From NCBI GenBank assembly GCA_016699445.1, contig CP064976.1, forward strand, positions 1,488,001 through 1,552,000: DNA of 64,000 nt. The letters are read 5' to 3'. A program made the translations under genes and the position numbers. The notes beneath the pieces are model-generated. The model searched no databases and was not told the DNA's origin. It was given only the letters and a program-made list of their open reading frames with translations. How positions within the stretch are numbered: the first letter of the stretch is position 1; each line of letters starts with the position of its first letter. The DNA comes from Deltaproteobacteria bacterium. GTDB taxonomy: Bacteria > UBA10199 > JACPAL01 > GCA-016699445. This document shows, piece after piece, positions 28,593 to 37,900 of the stretch.

Positions 28593-30257
28593 TTACAAAT
28601 ACTGCTTGAGTAACGCCGGAGCAATGACTCGGAGGGCCAGGACTTCTTCGGCTCCTTCGAAGATCGAGAAGACACGCGCGTCGACGAAGTAGCGGCTCAC
28701 GGCATATTCTTCGGCGTAGCCGTAACCACCATGAATCTGCAGGGCTTCGCGTGTGACCCATTCACTGACTTTGGATGTGTAAAATTTTACTAAGGACGCT
28801 TCCATGCTGCCTTTGTGATTATCCATCAACTGACAGGCGTGGAAAGTGGCTTGGCGACAGGCTTGAATGATCGCAGCCATGCGTGTGATTTTCCATTGAG
28901 TCATGGTGTAATCAAAGATGGGCTTGTTGAAAACTTTTCGTTCATTAGAATAACGAAGAGCGGCTTCAAAGGCTGCTTGCATCACACCTAATGCACGAGC
29001 GGCTGTTTGTAAGCGTCCACCAGCAAAACCTTCCATTTGAAGATAGAAACCTTTTCCAAGACCTTCTTCACCACCGATCAGGTTTTCTTCAGGCACCCAG
29101 TAGTTTTCGAAAGCAACTTCATAAGAATGCATACCACGATAACCAATCGTCGGAATCGCTTTTCCTTCGATGTGTCCACCATGTTCGGGTTGATCATAGC
29201 TGAATTCATGACCTTCAAAGCGAGGTTTTTCAGCAATCAAGAGCGAGAGACCTTTGTGTTTCAAACTCATGTCAGGATTTGTACGGCAGAGAACCATCAA
29301 GCTGTCTGCATATCCGGCAAAAGTACACCACGTCTTTACTCCATTAATGACCCAGCCTTTTTGTCCGTTGGATTCTTTGCGTGTTGCCGTTACTTTAAAT
29401 CCAGCGACATCACTGCCGTAGTCGGGTTCGGTCGCAGCGACACCGGCCATGCGTTCACCCGTGGCCAATAAAGGAAGCCATTTTTCTTTTTGAGCTTGAG
29501 TCCCACCTTTTAGAAGAGCTTTGGATAAAATTTCAGGTCGTGTGATCAAACTTCCAGCAACTCCTAAGGATCCGCGCGAGAGTTCTTCGGTGACCACACA
29601 CATTCCGGTATTGTCGGCTTGCGCATCATCTTGGAAACCGCCGAATTGTTGGGGAATGGACAATCCAAAACATCCCAATTCTTTCAATCCGTTCAAAATT
29701 TCCTGAGGAATCAGTAAATCATGACGATGAACCTTCTCCGCCAGAGGCATGACGTTGTCTTCGGCAAACTTTTTGAACGTTTGGCGGAACATTTCATGCT
29801 GTTCGCCTAAACCATAAGTACCGCCATGATTTTTATCAGCGATGAGTTTGGCTGCTTTATTATAATTTTCTGTCGTTAACACACTCCCAACAGCTGCAGT
29901 GACTTCTGGATTCCAAATTGTTTGCATCAAAATATCAGGAGTCGCTCCCCACTCAGCCGCACGATAACCAATTTTTTCTGAAACATGGCTGATGGTTTCT
30001 GCTGTAAAAATTTCTGCGAGAAGTGCTTCGATGGTGTTGGAGTCTTGAGAATTTTTTTCTGCGTACGCTAAAATTTGTTCTGATGCGTACACTTCGGAGT
30101 AGATCCACGCAAAATCGTAGGCGATGGTTTGGAATTCATCCATTTTTTTTAAAGAAATTTCTTTTTCATTTTTTTCATCTTTCGATTTCTGTGCGAGATG
30201 TCGACCGATGTGATTGACCAATGTTTTCGTGGTCTCGAGAGCATTTTTTATTTTCAT
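28593..30257 (-). CDS. mcd: (2S)-Methylsuccinyl-CoA dehydrogenase (acyl-CoA dehydrogenase family)
   Basis: An acyl-CoA dehydrogenase of about 555 residues with an N-terminal helical extension of about 150 residues before the canonical core. That layout is typical of methylsuccinyl-CoA dehydrogenase and unlike ordinary 380-residue enzymes. Core motifs: LGCFGLSIPQQFGGF, VVTEELSRGSLGVAGSL, GVAATEPDYGSDVAGFKV, GWVINGVKTWCTFAG, GGRLQTAARALGVMQAAFE, ALQIHGGYGYAEEYAVSRYF. It oxidises methylsuccinyl-CoA to mesaconyl-CoA using FAD in the ethylmalonyl-CoA pathway. The frame is open to a TTG at 30296; ATG 30257 is preferred, though neither has a strong Shine-Dalgarno. Isovaleryl-type substrate use is less likely given the neighbours. 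Confidence 0.8.
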   Translation of the reverse strand: MKIKNALETTKTLVNHIGRHLAQKSKDEKNEKEISLKKMDEFQTIAYDFAWIYSEVYASEQILAYAEKNSQDSNTIEALLAEIFTAETISHVSEKIGYRAAEWGATPDILMQTIWNPEVTAAVGSVLTTENYNKAAKLIADKNHGGTYGLGEQHEMFRQTFKKFAEDNVMPLAEKVHRHDLLIPQEILNGLKELGCFGLSIPQQFGGFQDDAQADNTGMCVVTEELSRGSLGVAGSLITRPEILSKALLKGGTQAQKEKWLPLLATGERMAGVAATEPDYGSDVAGFKVTATRKESNGQKGWVINGVKTWCTFAGYADSLMVLCRTNPDMSLKHKGLSLLIAEKPRFEGHEFSYDQPEHGGHIEGKAIPTIGYRGMHSYEVAFENYWVPEENLIGGEEGLGKGFYLQMEGFAGGRLQTAARALGVMQAAFEAALRYSNERKVFNKPIFDYTMTQWKITRMAAIIQACRQATFHACQLMDNHKGSMEASLVKFYTSKVSEWVTREALQIHGGYGYAEEYAVSRYFVDARVFSIFEGAEEVLALRVIAPALLKQYL

Positions 30258-30399
30258 AGTGCGTGCGTACTCACTATCAAAAATTTTTTTTGTCAAAATT
30301 TTTTTCTCAAAAAGAGATTTTTATTTGAACAAAAACATAACTCCATGTAATCTATTACAAAATGAAATTTGAAATTAAAAATTTTTCGAATCAACAACT

Positions 30400-30418
30400 G
30401 ACAAAATGAAATTTTGTC
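30400..30418. repeat. 8-bp inverted repeat upstream of the Lys-rich peptide gene
   Basis: GACAAAAT (30400-30407) and ATTTTGTC (30411-30418) with a 3-bp spacer, about 33 bp before the start of the small Lys-rich gene. It could be an operator or leader hairpin for that gene. Confidence 0.4.
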
Positions 30419-30451
30419 GGAAAGATTAATAAACCCTAAGGAGGGGATCCA

Positions 30452-30520
30452 ATGGCTGCAAAGAAAAAAGCGACAAAAAAGAAAGTAGTAAAAAAAGTCG
30501 CAAAGAAAAAGAAGAAGTAG
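30452..30520 (+). CDS. 22-residue Ala/Lys-rich peptide (histone H1-like tail)
   Basis: ATG 30452 is preceded by AAGGAGGGG at ideal distance. The peptide begins MAAKKKATKKKVV and is 14 of 22 residues Lys, with Ala, Val and Thr making up the rest. A strong intrinsic terminator follows 28 bp later, so it has its own ribosome-binding site and terminator. The composition matches the C-terminal tails of bacterial H1-like DNA-binding proteins, suggesting a nucleoid- or RNA-binding microprotein; that is inference. A longer upstream frame is not available. Confidence 0.6.
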   Translation: MAAKKKATKKKVVKKVAKKKKK

Positions 30521-30547
30521 TTTTAGCAACACAGAGTTTTGAAAATG

Positions 30548-30587
30548 TCCCGAAGGCTTTTAATAGATCTTCGGGATATTTTTTTGT
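30548..30587 (+). terminator. Intrinsic terminator after the Lys-rich peptide gene
   Basis: Stem TCCCGAAG (30548-30555) / CTTCGGGA (30569-30576) followed by TATTTTTTTG. It separates the microprotein gene from rarA. Confidence 0.85.
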
Positions 30588-30601
30588 ACTGACGGTCGTC
30601 T

Positions 30602-31942
30602 ATGCACGATAAGAAAGATGATAACGACCTTTTTTCAAATTTGGGCGGCAATTTTTCTCAAAAAAGCCAAAATGAAGATCAACCGCTAGCAGAGCGGCTC
30701 CGACCGACATCGATTGCCGAAATTGTGGGTCAAGAACACCTCTTAAACCCGGGAAATTCTCTCAAAAAGCAGATTGATCAGGATCGTTTGTCGTCTTTGA
30801 TCTTTTGGGGACCTCCTGGAGTGGGGAAGACAACGATTGCTAAAGTGATTGCTCATGAAACGAAATCTTCTTTTCATGCCTTATCGGCAGTTTTGAGTGG
30901 TGTGAAGGAATTAAAAACGGTGATTGATCAAGCGAGGCAGGAAAAAAAGTTTTCCGGCAAAAAAACAATTCTCTTTGTCGATGAAATACATCGTTGGAAC
31001 AAATCACAGCAAGACGCTCTTCTTCCTCACGTGGAAGATGGAACGATCACGTTAATTGGTGCGACGACAGAAAATCCTTCTTTTGAAATTATTAGTCCGC
31101 TTCTCTCGCGTGCGCGTGTGTATGTGCTGAAGCCTTTGGAAATTTCTCATCTCAATACTCTGATCGATCGTGCGCTGAAAAATGAGCTCAAGGGTTTAGG
31201 AAAAATGTCGTTAAGTATTTCAGAGGAGTCACAAGAATTTTTAAGTGAAGCGTGTGCAGGCGATGCGCGACGTTTGCTCAATGCTTTAGAGACGGCCGCA
31301 TTTTTAGCTCAGAGTGAAAATAAAAAAGAAATCGATCTTCATCATGTCGAAGAATCCTTCCAAAAGAAAACTCTTCTCTATGATAAATCAGGTGAAGAAC
31401 ATTACAATGTGATCTCTGCTTTCATCAAATCCATGCGAGGTTCCGATCCGGATGCTGCGATCTACTATCTCGCTCGAATGCTCGAAGCAGGAGAAGATCC
31501 TCTCTTTCTGGCAAGACGCATGGTGATCTTTGCAAGCGAAGACGTCGGCAATGCCGATCCTCAAGCGATCCAAGTCGCCATGAGCGCGATGCAAGCCTTT
31601 GATTTTGTCGGAATGCCGGAAGGTTGGATCCCGTTGGCCCAAGCAGCGACGTATCTGGCGAGTGCTCCAAAGAGTAATGCGAGTTACATGGCCTACAAAA
31701 AAGCTAAAGCGGATGTGAGAGATCAGGGCTCGTTACCCGTTCCTCTTCATTTAAGAAATGCGCCAACTAAGCTCATGAAGAGTTTGGATTATGGAAAAGA
31801 TTACAAGTACGCACATGATTACGAGGGGAATGTCGTCTCCCAGCAACATTTGCCAGACCAACTCAAAGAACGTCGCTACTATGAACCGACAGAAAATGGG
31901 TATGAGAAGGTGATTCGGGAGTATTTGAAGAAATTAAGATGA
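30602..31942 (+). CDS. rarA: Replication-associated recombination protein A (RarA/MgsA AAA+ ATPase)
   Basis: A 446-residue clamp-loader-like AAA+ protein. After a short polar N-terminus it reads LAERLRPTSIAEIVGQEHLL, Walker A (FWGPPGVGKTTIAKVIA), Walker B (ILFVDEIHRWNKSQQDALLP), sensor 1 (LIGATTENPSFEI), and the MgsA tetramerisation region (GSDPDAAIYYLARMLEAGED, VGMPEGWIPLAQAATYLA). It acts at stalled forks with SSB and RecA. Its last 64 bp, including the stop, recur twice downstream (33555-33618, 34867-34930), so its 3' end looks like an insertion target. Confidence 0.95.
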   Translation: MHDKKDDNDLFSNLGGNFSQKSQNEDQPLAERLRPTSIAEIVGQEHLLNPGNSLKKQIDQDRLSSLIFWGPPGVGKTTIAKVIAHETKSSFHALSAVLSGVKELKTVIDQARQEKKFSGKKTILFVDEIHRWNKSQQDALLPHVEDGTITLIGATTENPSFEIISPLLSRARVYVLKPLEISHLNTLIDRALKNELKGLGKMSLSISEESQEFLSEACAGDARRLLNALETAAFLAQSENKKEIDLHHVEESFQKKTLLYDKSGEEHYNVISAFIKSMRGSDPDAAIYYLARMLEAGEDPLFLARRMVIFASEDVGNADPQAIQVAMSAMQAFDFVGMPEGWIPLAQAATYLASAPKSNASYMAYKKAKADVRDQGSLPVPLHLRNAPTKLMKSLDYGKDYKYAHDYEGNVVSQQHLPDQLKERRYYEPTENGYEKVIREYLKKLR

Positions 31943-31943
31943 G
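31880..31943 (+). repeat. rarA 3'-end repeat, copy 1 (native gene end)
   Basis: A 64-bp segment encoding the RarA C-terminus YEPTENGYEKVIREYLKKLR and its stop. It matches copies 2 and 3 at 58 of 64 positions each. Homology with copy 3 extends further on both sides (from about 31852 to 31954). Confidence 0.85.
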
Positions 31944-31995
31944 ATCTTGGGCTCTTCTTATCGATAGATTGTTGAGTTTAGATATCATTTTAAAA

Positions 31996-32094
31996 GATCC
32001 CAATCGGGTATAATTTAATATCATAACATAAAATAAGATCCCTATCGGGTATAAAATAATAATAGAAATAATAATTTATACCTGATAGGGTATA
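31996..32094 (+). promoter_or_regulatory. Triple operator array upstream of hipB
   Basis: Three related dyads: GATCCCAATCGGGTATA (31996-32012), GATCCCTATCGGGTATA (32037-32053) and TATACCTGATAGGGTATA (32077-32094). Each has inverted half-sites of the type (T)ATCCC / GGGTATA. The last ends 3 bp before the hipB start. They are presumed HipB-binding autoregulatory sites, as in other hip operons. Confidence 0.7.
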
Positions 32095-32097
32095 TCT

Positions 32098-32295
32098 ATG
32101 TTAGATATTACTACCTTTATAAAAGAGAAAAGAAAGGCTCAAAAGCTGACCCAAGAGAAGCTAGCTGAGCTCTCCGGTGTGGGCCTGCGGTTTGTTCGAG
32201 ATTTGGAACAGGGAAAGAAAACATTGCGTATGGATAAGGTTAATCAAGTCCTGAAACTTTTTGGAAAGCAACTCGGCGTGACAGAGAACTTATGA
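32098..32295 (+). CDS. hipB: HipB-like Xre-family antitoxin/repressor
   Basis: A 65-residue Cro/CI-type HTH protein: ITTFIKEKRKAQKLTQEKLAE, then LSGVGLRFVRDLEQGKKTLR, with the recognition helix in the second segment. The size equals the DNA-binding part of HipB. It follows three operator-like dyads and overlaps hipS by 4 bp (ATGA). Expected to repress the operon and, with HipS and HipT, form the TA complex. Confidence 0.88.
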   Translation: MLDITTFIKEKRKAQKLTQEKLAELSGVGLRFVRDLEQGKKTLRMDKVNQVLKLFGKQLGVTENL

Positions 32296-32621
32296 AGAAA
32301 GCTTGGGTCTATTATCGAGATCAAAAAGCGGGTGTGTTGGAACAAGCCGTGGAAGGTTTCCGTTTCACCTATGAAGTCTCCTATTTGCAGGCTCCCTCGG
32401 CGCAGCCCATCAGTTTAAGTCTTCCTCTTCAGGCAGAATCTTTTCTTTCGAAAGAGTTGTTCCCATTTTTTGATGGGATGATTGCGGAAGGTTGGTTGCT
32501 GGACATCACATCGAGAGTTTTAAAGATAGATACAGAGGATCGATTTGGACTTTTACTTGCCACTGCGAGTCATACCATTGGAGCGGTCACGGTGAAGGAG
32601 GTGGAAAATGCCAATCAATGA
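32292..32621 (+). CDS. hipS: HipS-like small protein (HipA N-subdomain homolog)
   Basis: A 109-residue protein matching the HipA N-terminal subdomain: WVYYRDQKAGVLEQ, FTYEVSYLQAPSAQPISLSL, PFFDGMIAEGWLLDI, DRFGLLLATASHTIGAVTV. In classical HipA this is fused to the kinase; here it is a separate gene, as in the tripartite hipBST systems where HipS, not HipB, is the antitoxin. It starts inside the hipB stop and overlaps hipT by 14 bp. Confidence 0.85.
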   Translation: MKKAWVYYRDQKAGVLEQAVEGFRFTYEVSYLQAPSAQPISLSLPLQAESFLSKELFPFFDGMIAEGWLLDITSRVLKIDTEDRFGLLLATASHTIGAVTVKEVENANQ

Positions 32622-33537
32622 CCGATGTTGGGGTTGTTATGAAGTCTTGGACACAGAAAATTTTTATCATCCCGGTTGTGCCCAAAAACTTTTTGGTTTG
32701 CGGAGCACTCCTTCTTTAAACATGACCAATTTTGATTTTGGCCAAGTCGCTCAAGACATGGTGGGTCAGATGTCCATTTCCGGAGTGCAGCCTAAAATTT
32801 CCATGCGATTGGATAAGAAGACAAAGTCTCTTCTCTCGGCTCCTCAGGGAGGTGAGCTTATCTTAAAGCCGCAAAATTCCCGATTTTGATATCTTCCGGA
32901 AAATGAAGATTTGTGTATGCATCTAGCCTCTGATTTCGATTTGGAAGTGCCAGCACATGGGTTGTTTCGATCCACGGATGACACTTGGGTTTATTTGGTG
33001 CGTCGCTTTGATCGGTTATCAGATGGGACTAAGCTATCGATGGAAGATATGGGTCAAGCTTTGGGAATTCTCACCAGAGACAAATACGATTTTTCCTACG
33101 AAAAAATAGCAAAAGGTGTTTTGACATTTTGCACCCATCCTTATCTTGAGCTCACGCGATTATTCGAGAGGCTTTTGTTTTGTTTCGCGATCGGAAACGG
33201 AGACATGCATTTGAAGAATTTTTCTTTTTTAACGGAAGTCGACAGGACGATCCGATTGGCACCCGTGTACGATTATCTTTCGTCCAAGCTGTTGATCCCT
33301 CGTGAAGAGGATTTGGCGCTTTATTTGAATGGGAAGAAAAACAAGATCAAAAGGAGAGATTTCGAAATGTTTTCCCAACAAAATGGTTTGGATACGAAAG
33401 TTGTGTCGAACATTTTGGAAAGATTATTTTCTAGAAAACAATCGTTCTTAGAGAGAATCGAAAAAAGTTTCCTGCCTGAAAAAGAAAAAGATGTATTAGG
33501 AAAAATCATCCAAGAACGAATTTCGAGACTTCAATAA
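32608..33537 (+). CDS. hipT: HipT-like serine/threonine kinase toxin with an in-frame TGA
   Basis: A 309-codon HipA-type kinase lacking the N-subdomain and starting with a zinc-ribbon-like CWGCYEVLDTENFYHPGC. It has the MSISGVQPKIS loop (SIS autophosphorylation motif plus Gly loop), catalytic GNGDMHLKNFSFL and metal-binding LAPVYDYLSSK. A TGA at 32887-32889 interrupts the frame between LKPQNSRF and YLPENEDL; both sides are in the same frame, so a single substitution explains it. The start has a GAAGGAGG site. In HipBST systems the kinase phosphorylates TrpRS. As read, the toxin is truncated before its catalytic loop. Confidence 0.82.
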
Positions 33538-33554
33538 TTTATGAAACAATTTTC

Positions 33555-33618
33555 TATGAGCCGACGAAAAATGGATATGAGAAGGTGATTCGGGAGTATT
33601 TGAAGAAACTAAAATGAG
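33555..33618 (+). repeat. rarA 3'-end repeat, copy 2
   Basis: Downstream of hipT. It encodes YEPTKNGYEKVIREYLKKLK and a stop in the rarA frame and differs from copy 1 at 6 of 64 positions, four of them synonymous. It contains, on the other strand, the stop of the methyltransferase gene. Confidence 0.82.
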
Positions 33619-34753
33619 TTAGTCATCGGCGCCGCATTTAAAAAATAAATAGGAGACTGATTTTTTCCTCTCCACGAATAAGAAACCATTTTCTCTTTAA
33701 ATTTCATCTTTAAACATCCTGAATTGATATCTTCTCCCATCACACCTCCTTCTAGCAGCAGAGCGCCCATGCTGAGGGGGGCGCAAGGCCCCTGAATATT
33801 GTAAGTAATCAGGTGGAAGTCGTTGCCAAATAATAAACCTATTAAAGAAATGGCCTCTTTTCTATCGAGATGAAGCTGAAGATGATGTTCTCTTTCTTCA
33901 CGACATATTTTGGATCGTGGGGAAGTTTTTTAAATGTCGATTCTGGTTGGAGATCCACCGTAAACACTTGAGCCCCCATGGCTCTTAAGATGCGAGCATG
34001 AGTTGGAATCTGTCCACAGCCCAGTTCCAATACTTTTAGTCCATCGAGTATTTGATTTGCTACAAAATCTTCTCCACAAAAATTAGAGGGATTGATGCCT
34101 TCATCTTCAATTACCATTATCACTAAAGGATGAGAGCTAAAAGCTAAGGCAAATACTACCTGCCGAGCTGAAGCCAATGTGTTAAATAAACTAAAAGTAC
34201 CACCATCACCAATGCCAGCTCCTGTATATTTATCGTCAAATCCATAAATGCCGGTAGAACCACTTATCTTATTTTCTAAGTCAGTAATTCTGTTGCTGAG
34301 AGTGGGAAGATCGCTTGGGTTTTGAGAAAGTCTCAGATGATGAGCCATTCTCTTTTCTGAAGTTAATTCCAAAAAACGTCTGACTTTTAAGGCGACAAAG
34401 GCTTGTTCCTGCTCTGATGAAGGTTCTTCTCCCGAAACGTGAATATGTTTTTTTAATTCTTCTACGCTCAACATTAAAAATCCGTTTTCTACAGCGGCTT
34501 GAAGATTTTTTTGAAATAAAGATTCGCTCGCGAATACATTTCCGTTTCTGCGTAAATTCTTTAGCAAAGTAAGATTGTCTAAAGGAAGGTCTGCTTCTTC
34601 TCCAAGATAGTCTTTTATTCCCTTATCTAAATCATAAAATTTACTGAGATTTACTTCTGGTAGAGCTGATGTTTGGGAAGGTTTCTGACAGGATAGATCC
34701 TGACGCAAAATAGCAATTTGACTCCCTAGTTGGTTTAAAAATGTGCTCATCAC
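33609..34753 (-). CDS. SAM-dependent methyltransferase-like protein, one frame break
   Basis: The first frame (34753 to 33842) encodes about 230 residues of helical, unknown sequence and then a class I methyltransferase motif: LDGLKVLELGCGQIPTHARIL followed by GAQVFTVDLQPES (motif I and the acidic end of strand 2). Near 33888-33898 the frame breaks. The alternative frame continues EHHLQLHLDRKEAISLIGLL and GALLLEGGVMGEDIN to a stop at 33609 inside rarA repeat copy 2. The gene sits alone between rarA repeat copies 2 and 3, so it is the cargo of that insert. The substrate is unknown. Confidence 0.6.
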
Positions 34754-34866
34754 TGTGGTTTCGTCTTTTTTATAAAAATGTTTCGTGTTTTAATTTTCCT
34801 AATATTTTCTGAGGATTTTTCTGTTTCTAAAAACATCTACCAGACCCGCTCAAAGAACGGTTTTAA

Positions 34867-34930
34867 TATGAGCCGACGGAGAATGGGTATGAAAAGGTGA
34901 TTTGGGAGTATTTGAAGAAGTTAAGATGAG
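34867..34930 (+). repeat. rarA 3'-end repeat, copy 3
   Basis: Encodes YEPTENGYEKVIWEYLKKLR and a stop; 58 of 64 positions match copy 1. Homology extends upstream to about 34840 (CCAGACC.GCTCAAAGAACG) and downstream through ATCTTGGGCT, so this copy probably represents the old far junction. Confidence 0.83.
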
Positions 34931-34948
34931 TTATCTTGGGCTGTATTT

Positions 34949-34974
34949 ATCTGTAAATAGGCCTATTTACAGAT
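34949..34974. repeat. 26-bp perfect palindrome
   Basis: Arms ATCTGTAAATAGG (34949-34961) and its exact complement CCTATTTACAGAT (34962-34974) meet without spacer. It lies 18 bp after rarA repeat copy 3 and 15 bp before the end of the metallophosphoesterase gene. It could be a recombination or protein-binding site; no U-tract supports a terminator. Confidence 0.75.
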
Positions 34975-34989
34975 TCGATTGTCGACAAG

Positions 34990-37900
34990 TTACCTCTGCC
35001 CTGGAAAATGTTGTTGGGATCGTTGGTCTCGATAGACGCTCAAGGTTGGAATATCCCATCGGAGTCCGACGGTGCCGGTATATTCTCCACTGTCAAAATT
35101 GTGTCCGGCAGTGAAGAAGAGATTGGGGATGGCGCCGAAGTAGCTGGGTAGGCTCGGTAATCCCCAATGTGTGGCAATGCCAGCTTCTCCTATCCACTGA
35201 TCAGTGCCATAATTGAGTCGGCCACCGATCAAAGTTTCAAAAAGTCCGTGTCCTGTGCCTCCGTAAACACTGACGGATCCATGGGTCATGTCCATGAAGT
35301 TGGGATCCCATGAAAATCCTGCGTATAAATAATTGGGCACTGCTGTGATGATATTGCGTGGTGTGACTCCAATCCGAAGTGGTAGTTGAATGTCGCTGCT
35401 TAATCGAAAAAGAAAAGAGGCGCCCGGAGCTAAATCAAGGCCTGTCCAGAGACGTGTATTTAAACAAATATCTCCCTGAGTATAAGAACAGATCGTTGGA
35501 AAAAATTCTAGGAGACGAGAGGGAGACGAGACAGGATAGTTGTCTTCCTGCTGAATCGGACTGGGCTGTGTCAGTATAGTGGTTTTTACAAACGAAAAAT
35601 TTGGATCCCAATTATGAATGTCATTTTCTTGGGTTGCTAAATAATCATTGCGCTGAGACCCTTCAAACTCTGTGACCAACCCATCAGGCCTTGTATAGAC
35701 CAACCTCATCTCGTAGGAAAGATGTCCCTCAGGAGTGGATGTGAGCACCATATATCCATTCCCACTATAGATGGATTCAGGGCCTAAAGCGGGCAGGTTT
35801 ACAGAAAGTGTGCGTTGGGGACGTCTTTGGAAATTTTGAAATTCCTGGGCTAAAACTGTTGGGATTCCTTCACTTCCAGGTTTTGTGGTACTGCGAATTC
35901 TCATATGACTGCTGATGGAATGAGACGTCCAGACAGCATCCAGATCTCTGTAGATACGTTCCATGTTTTGCTCATTGATATGAGTGAGGATGGATTCTAC
36001 TTCCGCATGGACTTCAGATTCCTCTTCAGGCGTTGAAAAATAAAGTTCAAAGTCCGTCTCTTCATAGGTGTGAGTGTGTCCTGCGATAAACATGGGTATC
36101 ACAGGGTCGCCATTTGGATGACGGCAATGCCATGTCAAAAGTCGAAAAGATCGCGATGCCTCATCTCTTAATGTGTCTGCATTGTGTGGGGTCCCATCGG
36201 GACCATGACCAGAAGCCATCATAGGATAATGCAGAGCTGGAATGACAAAATCTCCACGACTTCTTGCTGCCAATACTTCTCGTATGAGAGCCGTAAATTC
36301 TTGTTGGAGTAATGAGCGCGCGTTGACGAGGCGACCATTAATATATGTATCCGTTGCTTCCTGAACAGTGGTTCGGCGTGGAGGTGATGTCCTCATGGAA
36401 AGATAATGAAGAAAACTAAAATCTTCAGCTCCTGCCTCACCCATAAAAATCATCGTCCTTCCCAATCGTAGACCATAATTTTGATAAATACCCACATGTT
36501 GTAAATGATGATCCAAAGTCGTGTCGTCCTGATTGGCATAAGGATTTGTGCGGTAGGCTTGTGTGGCAATGCGTATGGGGGCTTCGATATCCGTATCAAA
36601 ATAAGAAGGGAGAAGAGCTGTTACTCCATTTAACAAAAGCGGAGCTGCAAAATGAAATCGATCATAATGATCTTCATAGAGATCGCAGAGAGACTCTGCA
36701 CGACGCAGCGAACGGCATTCAACGGAGATGGGGTAAGGAAATGCATGATGATCGTGATTGCCACTCACGACATAGGTCGGCGCTTTAATACGTGAAAGGA
36801 CAGAAACTAAACGACGGATATTTGAAGAACGATAACCTTGCCTTTGAAGGGTTTCGGCAACATTCACAAAATCCACCAAATCTCCTGTCATCATCACGCG
36901 ATCCAATTCTCCGCGGCGGTAGGATTCATTCCAGAGCTCAACAGCACCCAAGACACGTTCAGTGGCGGATTGGTAAAGGCGATCGATTTCTTCGGCACGT
37001 TGTCTATTTTCAGGATGAGCTTGGAGGTCATCTGCTAGATGACGGAGTGTTTCGCTTAAAATTCTCGAGTCTCGTTCGCTGACATGGGGATCACTGACAA
37101 AAGCGGTTTTTGTTGGACGTGTTAATGTATTTTGAAGGACGAATCCTCCTTCGATCACACGGTGTCTGCGGATATTGTGTCTGTTTTCAGAACGATTGAG
37201 AATGATATCAAACTTACGTGTACCACGAGAACCCAAGGCTGTGCGGGCTTGATCTGGGTGTTCAAATGTAAAAGAGACACGGAAATAGGTCATATCTTGG
37301 TGAAAAAGATTTTCGTTCAAAGTGCGTTGGGTTACATGTGGTGAAAAAGTTTCGGACGTGGGATCATCCAAAGAAGTCGGTTGATCCCATTCAATTTTAT
37401 CGACGATTAAGCGATGAGTGGGTGATGTCGAAGATTGAAAATCCTGTATGCGGACTTGAGCGATGTTGTTAAAATAATTTCTTAAATACGCGTCGCGCTC
37501 GTGTTCGTTGAGGTTGGTAATAGCCGCAGTGGGGATAGCCACACTAAAAGGGATTGAAAGACCATTAGCTACGTCATCAACTTCAGCCGTCACCGGACTG
37601 CCGAGACTTGACATGAGATAGGGACGTTGGATGTCAGCGGTAAATTCTCTTTGTTCCATCTCATCCAGGAGAGGATTGATTTCTTGCAGAGCTCGATCAA
37701 TCGGCCCCCATACGGTGGGAGTATTATTTGGATCATAATCTAAAGGACCGAAAGAATCGTATCGAGATGGAGTCTGTGAGGCGAATTCAAAGGCTGATAG
37801 AAAAAGTTGTTCGGCTTGATACAAACTATTTTGATCTCTGTGAGCTCTTGCTTCGTCAAAAACAGATTGTCCAAGTGATAAAAGCCCTGAAGAGTTGGCG

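Noticed and set aside
32887..32889. TGA in hipT as a selenocysteine or recoded codon
   Set aside because: TGA ends many other genes here (for example hisD's upstream remnant, nfnA, the ParE antitoxin) and no SECIS-like hairpin was seen; a nonsense change is simpler.
31943..34990. A prophage or classical integrative element at rarA
   Set aside because: No integrase, relaxase or phage structural gene lies between the repeats; only the repeat pattern supports integration.
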